A stretch of 64,000 nt of DNA from Ramlibacter algicola (GTDB lineage: Bacteria; Pseudomonadota; Gammaproteobacteria; Burkholderiales; Burkholderiaceae_C). Every line of letters begins with the position of its first letter. Within the stretch, counting starts at the first letter, position 1. The position numbers and the translations under genes were made by a program. Below, one piece after another: positions 52,115-59,837 of this stretch. Where the stretch lies: the NCBI RefSeq assembly GCF_016641735.1, contig NZ_JAEDAO010000001.1, positions 3,844,001 through 3,908,000 on the forward strand. Direction: 5' to 3'. A model generated the notes under the pieces. It did not search any database. It was not told the DNA's origin and worked only from the letters and a program-made list of their open reading frames with translations.

Positions 52115-53509
52115 TCACTTCTTCTGCTTGGCCGGGCGCTTCCAGCCCGCGATGCCCACCTGGCGGCCGCGGGCGATCGACAGCGCGCCGGGCTCGGTGT
52201 CCTTGGTGATGGTCGAGCCCGCACCCACCGTGCCGCCCGCGCCGATGCGCACCGGCGCGACCAGCACGCAGTTGCTGCCCACGTGCACGTCGGCCTCGAT
52301 CACGGTGCGGTGCTTGTTGGCGCCGTCGTAGTTGGCGGTGATGGAGCCGGCGCCGTAGTTGACGCGTTCACCGACCTCCGTGTCGCCCAGGTAAGCGAGG
52401 TGGTTGGCCTTGGCGCCGCGCGCCATGGTGGAGTTCTTCACCTCGACGAAGTTGCCGATGTGCACGTCGGGGCCGAGCTGGGCGCCGGGACGCAGCCGCG
52501 CGAACGGCCCGATGAGCGCGCCCTCGCCCACGTGCACGCCCTTGTCCTCGCCCTCGATGTGCGTGAACGCCTGCAGCACCACGCCGGCGTCGATGCGCGC
52601 GTTGGCGATCACGCAGTTCGGCCCGACCTGCACGCGGTCGCCCAGCACCACGTCGCCCTCGAACACGCAGCCGACGTCGATCTCCACGTCCACGCCGCAG
52701 GTGAGCGTGCCCCGCACGTCGAGGCGCGCCGGGTCCGCCAGGCGCACGCCCTGCTCCATCAGTCGGTCCGCGATGCGCCGCTGCAGCGCACGCTCCAGCT
52801 GCGCCAGTTGCAGCGGGCTGTTGACGCCCTCCACCTGCACCTGGTCGCCACACGCGACCGCGACCACGCCGGCGCCATCGGCCACGGCGTGCTTCACCAC
52901 GTCGGTGAGGTAGTACTCGCCCTGGGCGTTGTCGTTGGTCAGGCGTCCGAGCCAGCGCTTGAGCAGCGCGTTGGGCACGGCCATGAAGCCGGTGTAGACC
53001 TCGTCGATCGCGCGCTGCGCGGCGCTCGCATCCTTGTGTTCGACGATCGCCGCGACGCGCTCGCCCTCGCGCACGATGCGGCCATAGCCGGCGGGGTCGG
53101 GCAGCCGCACCGACAGCAGCGCGAGCCGTTCCCCGCCGCACGCCTCGAGCAGCGCGCGCAAGGTGTCCGCCTCGATCAACGGCACGTCGCCGTTGAGGAT
53201 CAGCGCGACGCCGTCGTCCGGCAATTGCGGCACCGCCTGCTGCACGGCGTGGCCGGTGCCCAGTTGCGGTTCCTGCCGCACGAACGCGGCCTGCACGTCC
53301 TGCAGCGGCAAGGCGCGCACGGCGTCCTCGACCTGCTGCGCCCCATGCCCGGTGATGACGACCACGCGCCGCGGCGCCAACGCGACCGCGGACGCGACGA
53401 CGTGGTCCACGAGCGCACGGCCGCCCAATCGATGCAACACTTTGGGCCTCGCACTTTTCATGCGCGTGCCCTTGCCGGCGGCCATGATGACCACGTCCAC
53501 TGCTGTCAT
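52115..53509 (-). CDS. glmU: Bifunctional GlcN-1-P acetyltransferase/GlcNAc-1-P uridyltransferase
   Basis: Makes UDP-GlcNAc; 464 aa. The N-terminal uridyltransferase (about residues 1-230) has VVIMAAGKGTRMKSARPKVL and GDVPLIEADTL; the C-terminal left-handed beta-helix (about 250-450) has hexapeptide repeats such as GVDVEIDVGCVFEGDVVLGD and the acetyltransferase site near NYDGANKHRT. The ATG at 53509 is the normal start (MTAVDVVIMAAGKG). Its start codon overlaps the start codon of the DUF6279 gene on the other strand by two bases, so the promoters must lie inside neighbouring coding sequence. Confidence 0.97.
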   Translation of the reverse strand: MTAVDVVIMAAGKGTRMKSARPKVLHRLGGRALVDHVVASAVALAPRRVVVITGHGAQQVEDAVRALPLQDVQAAFVRQEPQLGTGHAVQQAVPQLPDDGVALILNGDVPLIEADTLRALLEACGGERLALLSVRLPDPAGYGRIVREGERVAAIVEHKDASAAQRAIDEVYTGFMAVPNALLKRWLGRLTNDNAQGEYYLTDVVKHAVADGAGVVAVACGDQVQVEGVNSPLQLAQLERALQRRIADRLMEQGVRLADPARLDVRGTLTCGVDVEIDVGCVFEGDVVLGDRVQVGPNCVIANARIDAGVVLQAFTHIEGEDKGVHVGEGALIGPFARLRPGAQLGPDVHIGNFVEVKNSTMARGAKANHLAYLGDTEVGERVNYGAGSITANYDGANKHRTVIEADVHVGSNCVLVAPVRIGAGGTVGAGSTITKDTEPGALSIARGRQVGIAGWKRPAKQKK

Positions 53510-54404
53510 GTCGTTCCCTTCGCTGCTGCGCGCCGTCTCGACGCGGCCCTTCGTGCGGATTATCGGCTTGCTCTGCCTGCTGCTGGGCCTGGGGGGCTGC
53601 AGCGCGATCAAGCTCGGCTACAACGCCCTGCCCGAAGTGGCGTACTGGTGGCTGGATGGGTTCGTGGATTTCGACGATGGCCAGCGCCAGCCGGTGCGCG
53701 ACGACATCGCGCGGGTGCATGCCTGGCATCGCACCGAGGAGCTGCCCCGCTACGTCGCGGTGCTGCAGCAGGTCGAGCGGCTCGCCGCCACCGGGTTCAC
53801 GCCGGCGCAGGCCTGCGCGCTCGAGCCCGCCCTGCGCGAGCGCGCCGTCGTGCTGCTGCGCGGCATCGAGCCGTACGCGACGGCGCACGCGCTCACGCTG
53901 CAGCCGCAACAGATCCAGCGCATCCAGCGCAAGTACGAGGAACGCAACCGCGAGTACACCAAGGAGTGGGTCCGCCTCGACCACGCCGGGATGCTCGAGA
54001 AACGCGAGAAGGAGATCGTCAAGCGCGCCGACACGATCTACGGCACCGTCAACGAGCGGCAGCTCGCGGTGCTGCGCGACCACCTGCGCGCCTCGGCCTT
54101 CAGTCCGGCCATGGCGCTGAAGGAGCGCCAGCGGCGCCAGCAGGACACGCTGGCGGTGCTGCAACGCGTGTCCAGCCATGGGGTCGGCATCGGCGATGCG
54201 CGCACGGCCGTGCGCGGACTGCTCGATCGCTACCTGGCGTCGCCGGAACCGGCCTACCGCGCCTACGTCGACACGCTGCGGCTGGAGACCTGCCGGCTGA
54301 TCGCCGCGCTGCACGAGGCCGCGACGCCGGACCAGCGCGACACCGCGGTGCGCCGGCTGCGCGGCTGGCAGCGCGCGTTCGGGGAACTGTCCTCCGCCGG
54401 ATGA
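53508..54404 (+). CDS. DUF6279-family lipoprotein
   Basis: A 298-aa envelope lipoprotein. Signal peptide VRIIGLLCLLLGLGGC with an LGGC lipobox (mature Cys followed by SAIKLGYNALPEVAYWWLDG), the typical start of DUF6279 proteins. The rest is mostly helical, with charged and Trp-rich parts (HTEEL-type runs, REYTKEWVRLDHAGM). The function is unknown. The ATG at 53508 lies within CATG shared with the glmU start; no downstream start fits as well. The stop overlaps the MFS gene (ATGA), so they form an operon. Confidence 0.8.
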   Translation: MSFPSLLRAVSTRPFVRIIGLLCLLLGLGGCSAIKLGYNALPEVAYWWLDGFVDFDDGQRQPVRDDIARVHAWHRTEELPRYVAVLQQVERLAATGFTPAQACALEPALRERAVVLLRGIEPYATAHALTLQPQQIQRIQRKYEERNREYTKEWVRLDHAGMLEKREKEIVKRADTIYGTVNERQLAVLRDHLRASAFSPAMALKERQRRQQDTLAVLQRVSSHGVGIGDARTAVRGLLDRYLASPEPAYRAYVDTLRLETCRLIAALHEAATPDQRDTAVRRLRGWQRAFGELSSAG

Positions 54405-55543
54405 CGGCCGCCTCGCCCCTGCAAGGCATGGCGGTCGTCTGGCGGTTCGCCATCGCGACCACGCTGGTCGTGCTCGCGTCCGCGATGGCCGGGCCGGTGC
54501 TGGCCGTGAGCCTGCAGCAAACTGGCGCGAGCACGGCCGCGGTCGGCGCGTTCGCAATGCTGCCGTTCCTGGTGGTGGGCCTGCTGATACCTGTCGTCCC
54601 GCGCGTGCTGGCGCGCTTCGGCGTCGTGCGCACTTATCGCGCGGGCTGTCTCATGCAGCTCGCCGGCGTGCTGCTGTATGCCGGCACCGACCATTGGCTG
54701 CCGTGGACCGTGGGCTCGATCACGAGCGGCTTCGGCGCGGCTGCGTTGTGGAACGCGACCGAAGCGCTGCTTGCGCGCGAGGCCCCGCCGGACCAGCGTG
54801 GCCGCGTGATGGGGCTGTACCAGACGGCGCTCGGGGCGGCGCTGGCCGTCGGGCCGTTCACGCCGGCGCTGCTCGGATGGGGCGCGCGCCCCGTGCTGTG
54901 GGCGGCGGCGGTGCTGGTCGCGGCTTGCTGCGCGATCGCGCTGTCGATTCCCAGCCGCGCGGCCGTCGAGCCGCCGCCCGGGCAGGCCGGCACGCTGGAA
55001 GCGCTGCGCACGGTGCCGCTGCTGGTGCTGATCGCATTCAGCGGCGGCGTGTTCGAAGCGGGGCTTGGTTCCGTGAGCGCGGCAAATGCGGCCTCCATCG
55101 GTCTCTCGCTGAGCGGCGCGGCCAGCGTGGCCGGCGCGATCGGCGTCGGCAGCTTCCTGTGCCAGTTCCCGGCGGGCCTGGCGGCGGATCGCTTCGCACT
55201 GCGCAACGTGTTCACCACCGCGGCGATGCTGCTGCTCGCATCGAGCATCGGCTTCGCGTTCGCCGAGCGTGCGCCGTGGCTGCTATGGATTGCGGGCGTG
55301 GTGTGGGGCGGGGTTGGCGGCGCGCTCTACACGCTGGCCATGATCGAGGTCGCGCACGTGTTCCAGGGGCGCGCGACTGCGGGCGGCGCAGCCGCGATGA
55401 TCACGGGCTACACGGTGGGCGGCACGCTGGGGCCGCTGGCCAGTGGCGCCGCGCTGCAGTACGGCGGCATCGCAGGCATGGCCGCGTTGCTCGGCACGCT
55501 GGCAGCCGGCACGCTCGTAGCGGCGCGCAGCGTGCCGGACTGA
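54401..55543 (+). CDS. Major facilitator superfamily transporter
   Basis: A 380-aa inner-membrane transporter with about 12 helices (VVWRFAIATTLVVLASAMAG, FAMLPFLVVGLLIPVVPRVL, GLYQTALGAALAVGPFTPAL, VPLLVLIAFSGGVFEAGLG, AMLLLASSIGFAFAER). The short cytoplasmic loop REAPPDQRGRVMGLYQ matches the MFS signature region. The substrate is unknown; export is likely given its resemblance to YhjX/SetA-type carriers. It is translationally coupled to the DUF6279 lipoprotein by a 4-nt overlap. Confidence 0.88.
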   Translation: MTAASPLQGMAVVWRFAIATTLVVLASAMAGPVLAVSLQQTGASTAAVGAFAMLPFLVVGLLIPVVPRVLARFGVVRTYRAGCLMQLAGVLLYAGTDHWLPWTVGSITSGFGAAALWNATEALLAREAPPDQRGRVMGLYQTALGAALAVGPFTPALLGWGARPVLWAAAVLVAACCAIALSIPSRAAVEPPPGQAGTLEALRTVPLLVLIAFSGGVFEAGLGSVSAANAASIGLSLSGAASVAGAIGVGSFLCQFPAGLAADRFALRNVFTTAAMLLLASSIGFAFAERAPWLLWIAGVVWGGVGGALYTLAMIEVAHVFQGRATAGGAAAMITGYTVGGTLGPLASGAALQYGGIAGMAALLGTLAAGTLVAARSVPD

Positions 55544-55546
55544 CGA

Positions 55547-55837
55547 TTACTTCTCGCCCTTGGAGTGCGACTGGCCTTCGCGCTCGGCGCGCTCCAGTTC
55601 GCGGGCTTCTTCCTCGGAGCGCGGCTTGGCGTTCTCGGCGTCCTTCTCCACGTCCGCATCCTCCAGGTAGCGCCCGATGCGTTCCTGGTAGTCCTTGGTC
55701 GCTTCGTAGCTGCCTTCGCCCATCTGCTGCGGCTTCTCGCCCGGCTGCTGTCCCTGCTGCTGCTGCTGGAACTCGCTGGAGCCGGACATCTGCTGCATCT
55801 GCGCGATGCGGTCGCGCGGCGGTTGCTGTTGCTGCAT
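55547..55837 (-). CDS. Small Gln-rich hydrophilic protein
   Basis: A 96-aa protein of no recognised family. It starts MQQQQPPRDRIAQMQQMSG, has a second Gln run (EFQQQQQGQQPGEKPQQMG) and ends in charged helices (EATKDYQERIGRYLEDADVE, ARELERAEREGQSHSKGEK). No signal peptide or domain is seen; it may be disordered. The ATG at 55837 is chosen because the upstream extension is Cys/Trp-rich shadow. It is convergent with the MFS gene, with stops 3 nt apart. Confidence 0.5.
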   Translation of the reverse strand: MQQQQPPRDRIAQMQQMSGSSEFQQQQQGQQPGEKPQQMGEGSYEATKDYQERIGRYLEDADVEKDAENAKPRSEEEARELERAEREGQSHSKGEK

Positions 55838-55942
55838 GGTGGTCCTCGTCTGGTGCGTCGCGCACCAGCTTAGGCAGCAGGCCGCGGTCGCGCTGTAGGC
55901 CACTGCCGACACAACGAGGCCTCTTCCCGGACACAAGGCTGG

Positions 55943-55962
55943 ATTCCGGCTTCCGCCGGAAT
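55943..55962 (-). repeat. REP-like palindrome, copy 2 (reverse orientation)
   Basis: ATTCCGGC and GCCGGAAT with the loop GGAA on the minus strand, 8-bp perfect arms. It matches copy 1 at 13948-13967 in both arms and flanks (GTC before, CCA after on the minus strand). Confidence 0.75.
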
Positions 55963-55970
55963 GACAAGAC

Positions 55971-56960
55971 TCAGGCCTGCAGCGACGCCCACATCTCCTT
56001 GTCGCGCTCGGCGGTCCAGATGCGCGGGTTCTTGATGCCCTTGGCTTCGTCGAACGCGCGGCTGACGTCGAACGGCAGGCAGTGTTCGTAGATGAACACG
56101 TGGCCGAACACCGGATCCATGCTCTTGCGCACGTGCGCCATCGCCGCCTTCAGGTCCATGTCGGCCTGCGCCGCCTCGCGCGCGCAGCGGTACAGCGTCT
56201 CGACCCAGCGCCTGGTGTAGTCGAGTGCCTTGTTCACGTTGGCGTTGCCCTTCATCGCCTCGCCGCGGCCGGGCACGAGTGCCTCGGCGCCGAGCGCGCG
56301 CAGCGCTTCCAGCGTGGCCGGCCACTCCTCCAGCTGCGCGTCGCCGGTGTAGACACCGGCCTCGTACTCGACCAGGTCGCCCGAGAACAGAACTTTCTCG
56401 GCTTCCACCCACGCGATCGTGTCGCCGCGCGTGTGGCCGGGACCCGGGTGCCAGACCTGCACCGTGACGCCTCCGAGGTCCAGCGTGAGCTTGCCGGGCG
56501 CTTCACCCTTGGCGGGGTTGCCGCCCCCGATCACCATCGTCGGCCAGGTGAGCCCCGGCACCGACTCGGCGTTGCGGAACAGGCGCGGGAAGCGCTCCAT
56601 CTCCGACTGCATGTCTTCCTTGCCGCGCTCGACGATCAGCTCGTACGTGCCCTGGCTCGCGATCACCTCGGTCGCCCCTTCGTCGAAGTACGCGCTGGCG
56701 CCGAGCACGCGCACCGCGTGGTAGTGCGTCAGCAGCACGTACTTGATCGGCTTGTCGCTCACGGTGCGGATGCGCGCGATCAGGTCGCGCGCCATCGCCG
56801 GCGTGGCGGTGGCGTCGGCCACCAGGATCGCCTTGTCGCCGATCACGACGCCGGAGTTCGGGTCACCCTCGGCGGTGTAGGCCCAGCAGTGCGCCGACAG
56901 CTGCTCGAACGTGATCTTCTTGTCGGCCAGGTCGGCCTGGCTCGCGAATGCCTTGCTCAC
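55971..56960 (-). CDS. MBL-fold metallo-hydrolase with a variant metal motif
   Basis: A 329-aa metallo-beta-lactamase-fold protein. The GTG at 56960 is preferred because GGAGG sits 7 nt upstream; the ATG at 56984 is the alternative. The fold is supported by GVVIGDKAILVADATATPAM, IKYVLLTHYHAVRVLGASAY, VQVWHPGPGHTRGDTIAWVE and VLFSGDLVEYEAG. The canonical HxHxDH is reduced to HYHAVR: the Asp and second His are missing, while His in GPGHT and Asp in SGDLV remain. The protein may use one metal or a different site. The substrate is unknown. Confidence 0.8.
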   Translation of the reverse strand: MSKAFASQADLADKKITFEQLSAHCWAYTAEGDPNSGVVIGDKAILVADATATPAMARDLIARIRTVSDKPIKYVLLTHYHAVRVLGASAYFDEGATEVIASQGTYELIVERGKEDMQSEMERFPRLFRNAESVPGLTWPTMVIGGGNPAKGEAPGKLTLDLGGVTVQVWHPGPGHTRGDTIAWVEAEKVLFSGDLVEYEAGVYTGDAQLEEWPATLEALRALGAEALVPGRGEAMKGNANVNKALDYTRRWVETLYRCAREAAQADMDLKAAMAHVRKSMDPVFGHVFIYEHCLPFDVSRAFDEAKGIKNPRIWTAERDKEMWASLQA

Positions 56961-57015
56961 GGGAATGCCTCCAGGTGCGTGCATCGCACCGCTGCGGCGA
57001 TTCTAGGAGCGGGGA

Positions 57016-57525
57016 TCAGCTCGACCGAAGTCCGGCGAGGCACGCCTGCACCACCGCGTCCAGCGGCAGCGCGGCATTGACGGTGACGACGCGCGGCTCG
57101 CCGGCCGGGTCCTCGAGCGCGGCAAACTGGCTGTCCACCAGGGTGGGCGGATAGAAGTGGCCGGGCCGCGATGCGACCCGCTCGCGCGCCTGCTCGGGCG
57201 ACAGCCGCAAGTGCACGAACGCCAGCGACGGCGAGCCGGTGCGCAGGATGTCGCGGTAGCTGCGCTTGAGCGCGGAGCAGGTGAGGACGGCGCCGCCGCG
57301 GCGTGCACCCAGTTCATCGGCGAGCGATTGCAGCCACCCCGCGCGATCGGCGTCGTCCAGCGGGATGCCGGCGCGCATCTTCTCGACGTTGGTCGCCGGG
57401 TGGAACGTGTCGCCCTCGACCAGCGGCAGCCCGAGCGCGGAGGCAAGGCGAGCGCCGACTTCGGACTTGCCGCAGCCGGCGACGCCCATGACGACGGCGT
57501 GCAGGGGAGCGGGCGCGGCGGGCAT
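57016..57525 (-). CDS. gntK: Gluconokinase
   Basis: Phosphorylates gluconate to 6-phosphogluconate, feeding the Entner-Doudoroff/pentose phosphate pathways. 169 aa, with the P-loop GVAGCGKSEVGARLA near the N-terminus, EGDTFHPATNVEKMRAGIPL (family signature with DDADRAGWLQ), CSALKRSYRDILR, and VASRPGHFYPPTLVDSQFA. The start at 57525 is chosen; the longer frame reads Cys/Pro-rich shadow. A perfect 8-bp inverted repeat lies directly against the ATG on the upstream side, which could be an operator or an inhibitory hairpin. Confidence 0.93.
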   Translation of the reverse strand: MPAAPAPLHAVVMGVAGCGKSEVGARLASALGLPLVEGDTFHPATNVEKMRAGIPLDDADRAGWLQSLADELGARRGGAVLTCSALKRSYRDILRTGSPSLAFVHLRLSPEQARERVASRPGHFYPPTLVDSQFAALEDPAGEPRVVTVNAALPLDAVVQACLAGLRSS

Positions 57526-57547
57526 GGCCGTGGATGATCCCACGGCC
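57526..57547 (-). promoter_or_regulatory. Inverted repeat touching the gntK start codon
   Basis: GGCCGTGG (57526-57533) and CCACGGCC (57540-57547) are perfect 8-bp arms with a 6-nt spacer, directly adjacent to the gntK ATG on the minus strand. Confidence 0.5.
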
Positions 57548-57556
57548 GCCCAAGCG

Positions 57557-58024
57557 TCAGGCGGGCACCCGGCTGCCGGGGAAGCGGCGGGGCAGCGATG
57601 CGACGCCGGCGACCAGCACGGCCCGCACAAGGTGCACGGCCGCCACCGCGGTCGCGGCGAGCGCGCCTTGCAGTTCGCGCCAGGGCGCGGCCACCGCGCG
57701 CCAGCGTTCGATGGGCACCGACTGCACTGCCGGCAGCGGCTCCCAGAGGAAGTAGGTGTCCTCGCCCCGGAGGGTGCCCTCGATCACCACCCGCTCGCCG
57801 GCGGCGACGAAGATGGCCTGGCCCTCCTCGAGGATGAGGTCGCCCTCGCGCACGCCCACCGGCGGGTGGGGCCCGTCGAAGGTGGCCCACAGCTGGCCGC
57901 TGGCGACTCGCAGCAGGCCGTCGCGCACCGGGTCCAGCGTCATCGCGCGGGCGGCGCCCAGCTTCCACGAGCCCGCCGGGCGGGTCGTCGATTGTTGCTT
58001 TTCCTGCAGCACAGCGGTGGGCAT
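57557..58024 (-). CDS. DUF2917 domain protein
   Basis: A 155-aa protein with a DUF2917 cupin-like domain (about residues 15-100): RPAGSWKLGAARAMTLDPVR, LLRVASGQLWATFDGPHPP and VGVREGDLILEEGQAIFVAA. The C-terminal part has Ala-rich helical sequence. DUF2917 genes often adjoin LysR-type regulators in Burkholderiales. Here it is divergent from the GcvA-like lysR gene with a 106-nt spacer, which suggests they regulate or serve the same process. AGGAG precedes the ATG. The function is not known. Confidence 0.75.
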   Translation of the reverse strand: MPTAVLQEKQQSTTRPAGSWKLGAARAMTLDPVRDGLLRVASGQLWATFDGPHPPVGVREGDLILEEGQAIFVAAGERVVIEGTLRGEDTYFLWEPLPAVQSVPIERWRAVAAPWRELQGALAATAVAAVHLVRAVLVAGVASLPRRFPGSRVPA

Positions 58025-58130
58025 GGCGTTCTCCTGGGACGGGTCGATGGAGAGGGATGATCGCGGCGGCTCCCTTGGCAGTCCAATGAATTCCCGCTAG
58101 GCTATTCATGCCCGACTCGCATCAATCTCC

Positions 58131-59114
58131 ATGCTGCACTCCCAGACCCACCTGCGCACCCGGCCGATTTCCGCCGGCTACCTGCGCGCCTTCGAGGCCG
58201 TCGCGCGCCACCTGAACTTCCGGGCCGCGTCGGAGGAAATGGCGCTGACGCAGTCGGCGGTCAGCCGCCAGATCCAGTCGCTGGAGGACGAGGTGGGCGT
58301 GCCGCTGTTCCTGCGGCACACGCGCGCGGTCGAGCTCACCAGCGCCGGCGCGCAGTTGCTGCAGGCGGTGACCCATTCGTTGCCGCGCATCGACGCCGCC
58401 GTGCGCCAGATCCGCCAGAGCGCGGGCCGCAAGACGGTGGCCGTGACCACCTTCGCGTCGTTCGCGTCGATGTGGCTGATCCCGCGGCTGGAGGACTTCC
58501 AGCGCGCGCACCCGGACATCGACATCCGCATCGACGCCAGCGACGCGCTGCTCGATCTCGAAGTCTCGGACGTCGACGTCGCGCTGCGCTACGGGCCGGC
58601 GGGCAACATGCCGCCCAGCGCGACGCGCCTGTTCGGCGAGCAGTTGACGCCCGTCGCCAGCCCCTGGCTGCTCAAGGACGCCACCGCAGTGAAAAAGCCG
58701 GCCGACCTGGCGCAGTTCGCGCTCATCGAGGCCGGCGACGCGCACCGCACGCACCTGGAATGGCTGACCTGGCGCCGCTGGTTCGACGAGCAGGACCTGC
58801 CGCGGCTGCAGCCCAAGCGCTGGCTGTACTTCAACTATGCGCACCAGATGGTGCAGGCCGCCCTCACCGGCCAGGGTGTGGTGCTGGCGCGGCTGCCCAT
58901 GGTCGCCGAGCACCTGGCCAGCGGCGACCTGGTGGAGCCGCTGCCCAAGGCCCGCATCGGCTCGCCGATGACGTACTGGATGGTGGTCGTGCCGCGCAGC
59001 ATCGAGCGGCCCGAGATCCGCGCCTTCCGCGACTGGCTGGTGGCGCAGGCCCGCGCGACGAGGCAGGCCACGGGGGACGTGCCGGATCCGGATACGGCGG
59101 ACAACATCGACTGA
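58131..59114 (+). CDS. LysR-family regulator (GcvA-like)
   Basis: A 327-aa regulator. The N-terminal winged helix is strong (SAGYLRAFEAVARHLNFRAA, SEEMALTQSAVSRQIQSLED, EVGVPLFLRHTRAVELTSAG) and the effector domain runs to about residue 300 (VAVTTFASFASMWLIPRLED, VDVALRYGPAGNMPPSATRL). Sequence style fits the GcvA subgroup. The C-terminal end DVPDPDTADNID is acidic. It is divergent from the DUF2917 gene, which it may control. Confidence 0.9.
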   Translation: MLHSQTHLRTRPISAGYLRAFEAVARHLNFRAASEEMALTQSAVSRQIQSLEDEVGVPLFLRHTRAVELTSAGAQLLQAVTHSLPRIDAAVRQIRQSAGRKTVAVTTFASFASMWLIPRLEDFQRAHPDIDIRIDASDALLDLEVSDVDVALRYGPAGNMPPSATRLFGEQLTPVASPWLLKDATAVKKPADLAQFALIEAGDAHRTHLEWLTWRRWFDEQDLPRLQPKRWLYFNYAHQMVQAALTGQGVVLARLPMVAEHLASGDLVEPLPKARIGSPMTYWMVVVPRSIERPEIRAFRDWLVAQARATRQATGDVPDPDTADNID

Positions 59115-59142
59115 CGGGACCAGGGATGCAGTGGCCTCCGTT

Positions 59143-59164
59143 GTCCCCCGCGGAGGCGGGGACC
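59143..59164 (+). repeat. REP-like palindrome, copy 3a
   Basis: GTCCCCCGC and GCGGGGAC form a stem with one bulged C around GGAG. It is in the opposite orientation to copy 3b 43 nt downstream. Confidence 0.55.
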
Positions 59165-59206
59165 CATCGCTTCCATCTGCGGCGCCGAAGGAGGCGGAAG
59201 CGGTGG

Positions 59207-59226
59207 ATTCCCGCCTCCGCGGGAAT
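59207..59226 (-). repeat. REP-like palindrome, copy 3b
   Basis: ATTCCCGC and GCGGGAAT with the loop GGAG on the minus strand, perfect 8-bp arms; the flank GTC precedes and CCA follows on the minus strand. With copy 3a it forms a head-to-head pair in the 125-nt spacer between two convergent genes. Confidence 0.7.
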
Positions 59227-59239
59227 GACGGATTCCGGC

Positions 59240-59827
59240 TCAGCGCACCGGCCAGACTTCGCCGTTGTCGTTCAGGATGGCGTCGAGGGGGACGTCGTGC
59301 GGCTCGGGCTCGAGGTCGTCGCAGTAGCCGCATGTGTAGCCCAGCCCCACGGTGAACGGCTTGGGCTGCAGCTTGGCCAGCGTGCGGTCGTAGAAGCCCC
59401 CGCCGTAGCCGAGGCGGTAGCCGCCCGGGCCGTAGCCGACGCAGGGCACGAACAGCAGCGTGGGCACGATGACTTCGGTGTCCTTGGGCTTGGGGATGCC
59501 GTAGGCGTCCTCCTCCATCGGGCAACCGGGGTACCAGGCGTGGAATTTGAGCGTCTTGTGCAGCTTGTCGACCACGGGCAGGCCGATGCGGCGCAGCTGC
59601 GGTTCATCGAGGAGCTCGCCGTCTTCCTTCCACCGGTGCAGGGCGGGCAGCGGATCGAACTCGCCCTTGATGGGCCAGTAGGCCCCGATCACCGTGTCCG
59701 GACGCCCCACCAGCCAGATCCGCATCACCCGCTGGAGCATGTCGGCGCGCGCGAGGCGGTCGGGAAGTGCCAACCTTTGCGCGACCAGGCGCTTGCGCAG
59801 GGCTTGCTTGTCCTCCGGCGTGCTCAT
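59240..59827 (-). CDS. 5-formyltetrahydrofolate cyclo-ligase
   Basis: Converts 5-formyl-THF to 5,10-methenyl-THF using ATP; 195 aa. Signature regions: PEDKQALRKRLVAQRLALPD at the N-terminus, GAYWPIKGEFDPLPAL, and the C-terminal nucleotide-binding RLGYGGGFYDRTLAKL. The ATG at 59827 gives the normal start and length. It is divergent from the transglycosylase gene, with only 10 nt between their start codons, so its promoter must lie within that gene. Confidence 0.92.
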   Translation of the reverse strand: MSTPEDKQALRKRLVAQRLALPDRLARADMLQRVMRIWLVGRPDTVIGAYWPIKGEFDPLPALHRWKEDGELLDEPQLRRIGLPVVDKLHKTLKFHAWYPGCPMEEDAYGIPKPKDTEVIVPTLLFVPCVGYGPGGYRLGYGGGFYDRTLAKLQPKPFTVGLGYTCGYCDDLEPEPHDVPLDAILNDNGEVWPVR

Positions 59828-59830
59828 AAT
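59825..59830 (+). promoter_or_regulatory. Candidate -10 box (CATAAT) for the transglycosylase gene
   Basis: CATAAT lies 7 nt before the ATG at 59838 (CATAATCCTCGCGATG) and inside the start of the divergent cyclo-ligase gene. TTGCTT at 59804-59809 is a possible -35 with short spacing. No Shine-Dalgarno is present. Confidence 0.4.
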
Positions 59831-59837
59831 CCTCGCG

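Noticed and set aside
52283..55543. Very long plus-strand frame covering glmU, the lipoprotein and the MFS gene
   Set aside because: Only the part from 54401 (MFS transporter) has protein-like composition; the rest is antisense to glmU or out of frame.
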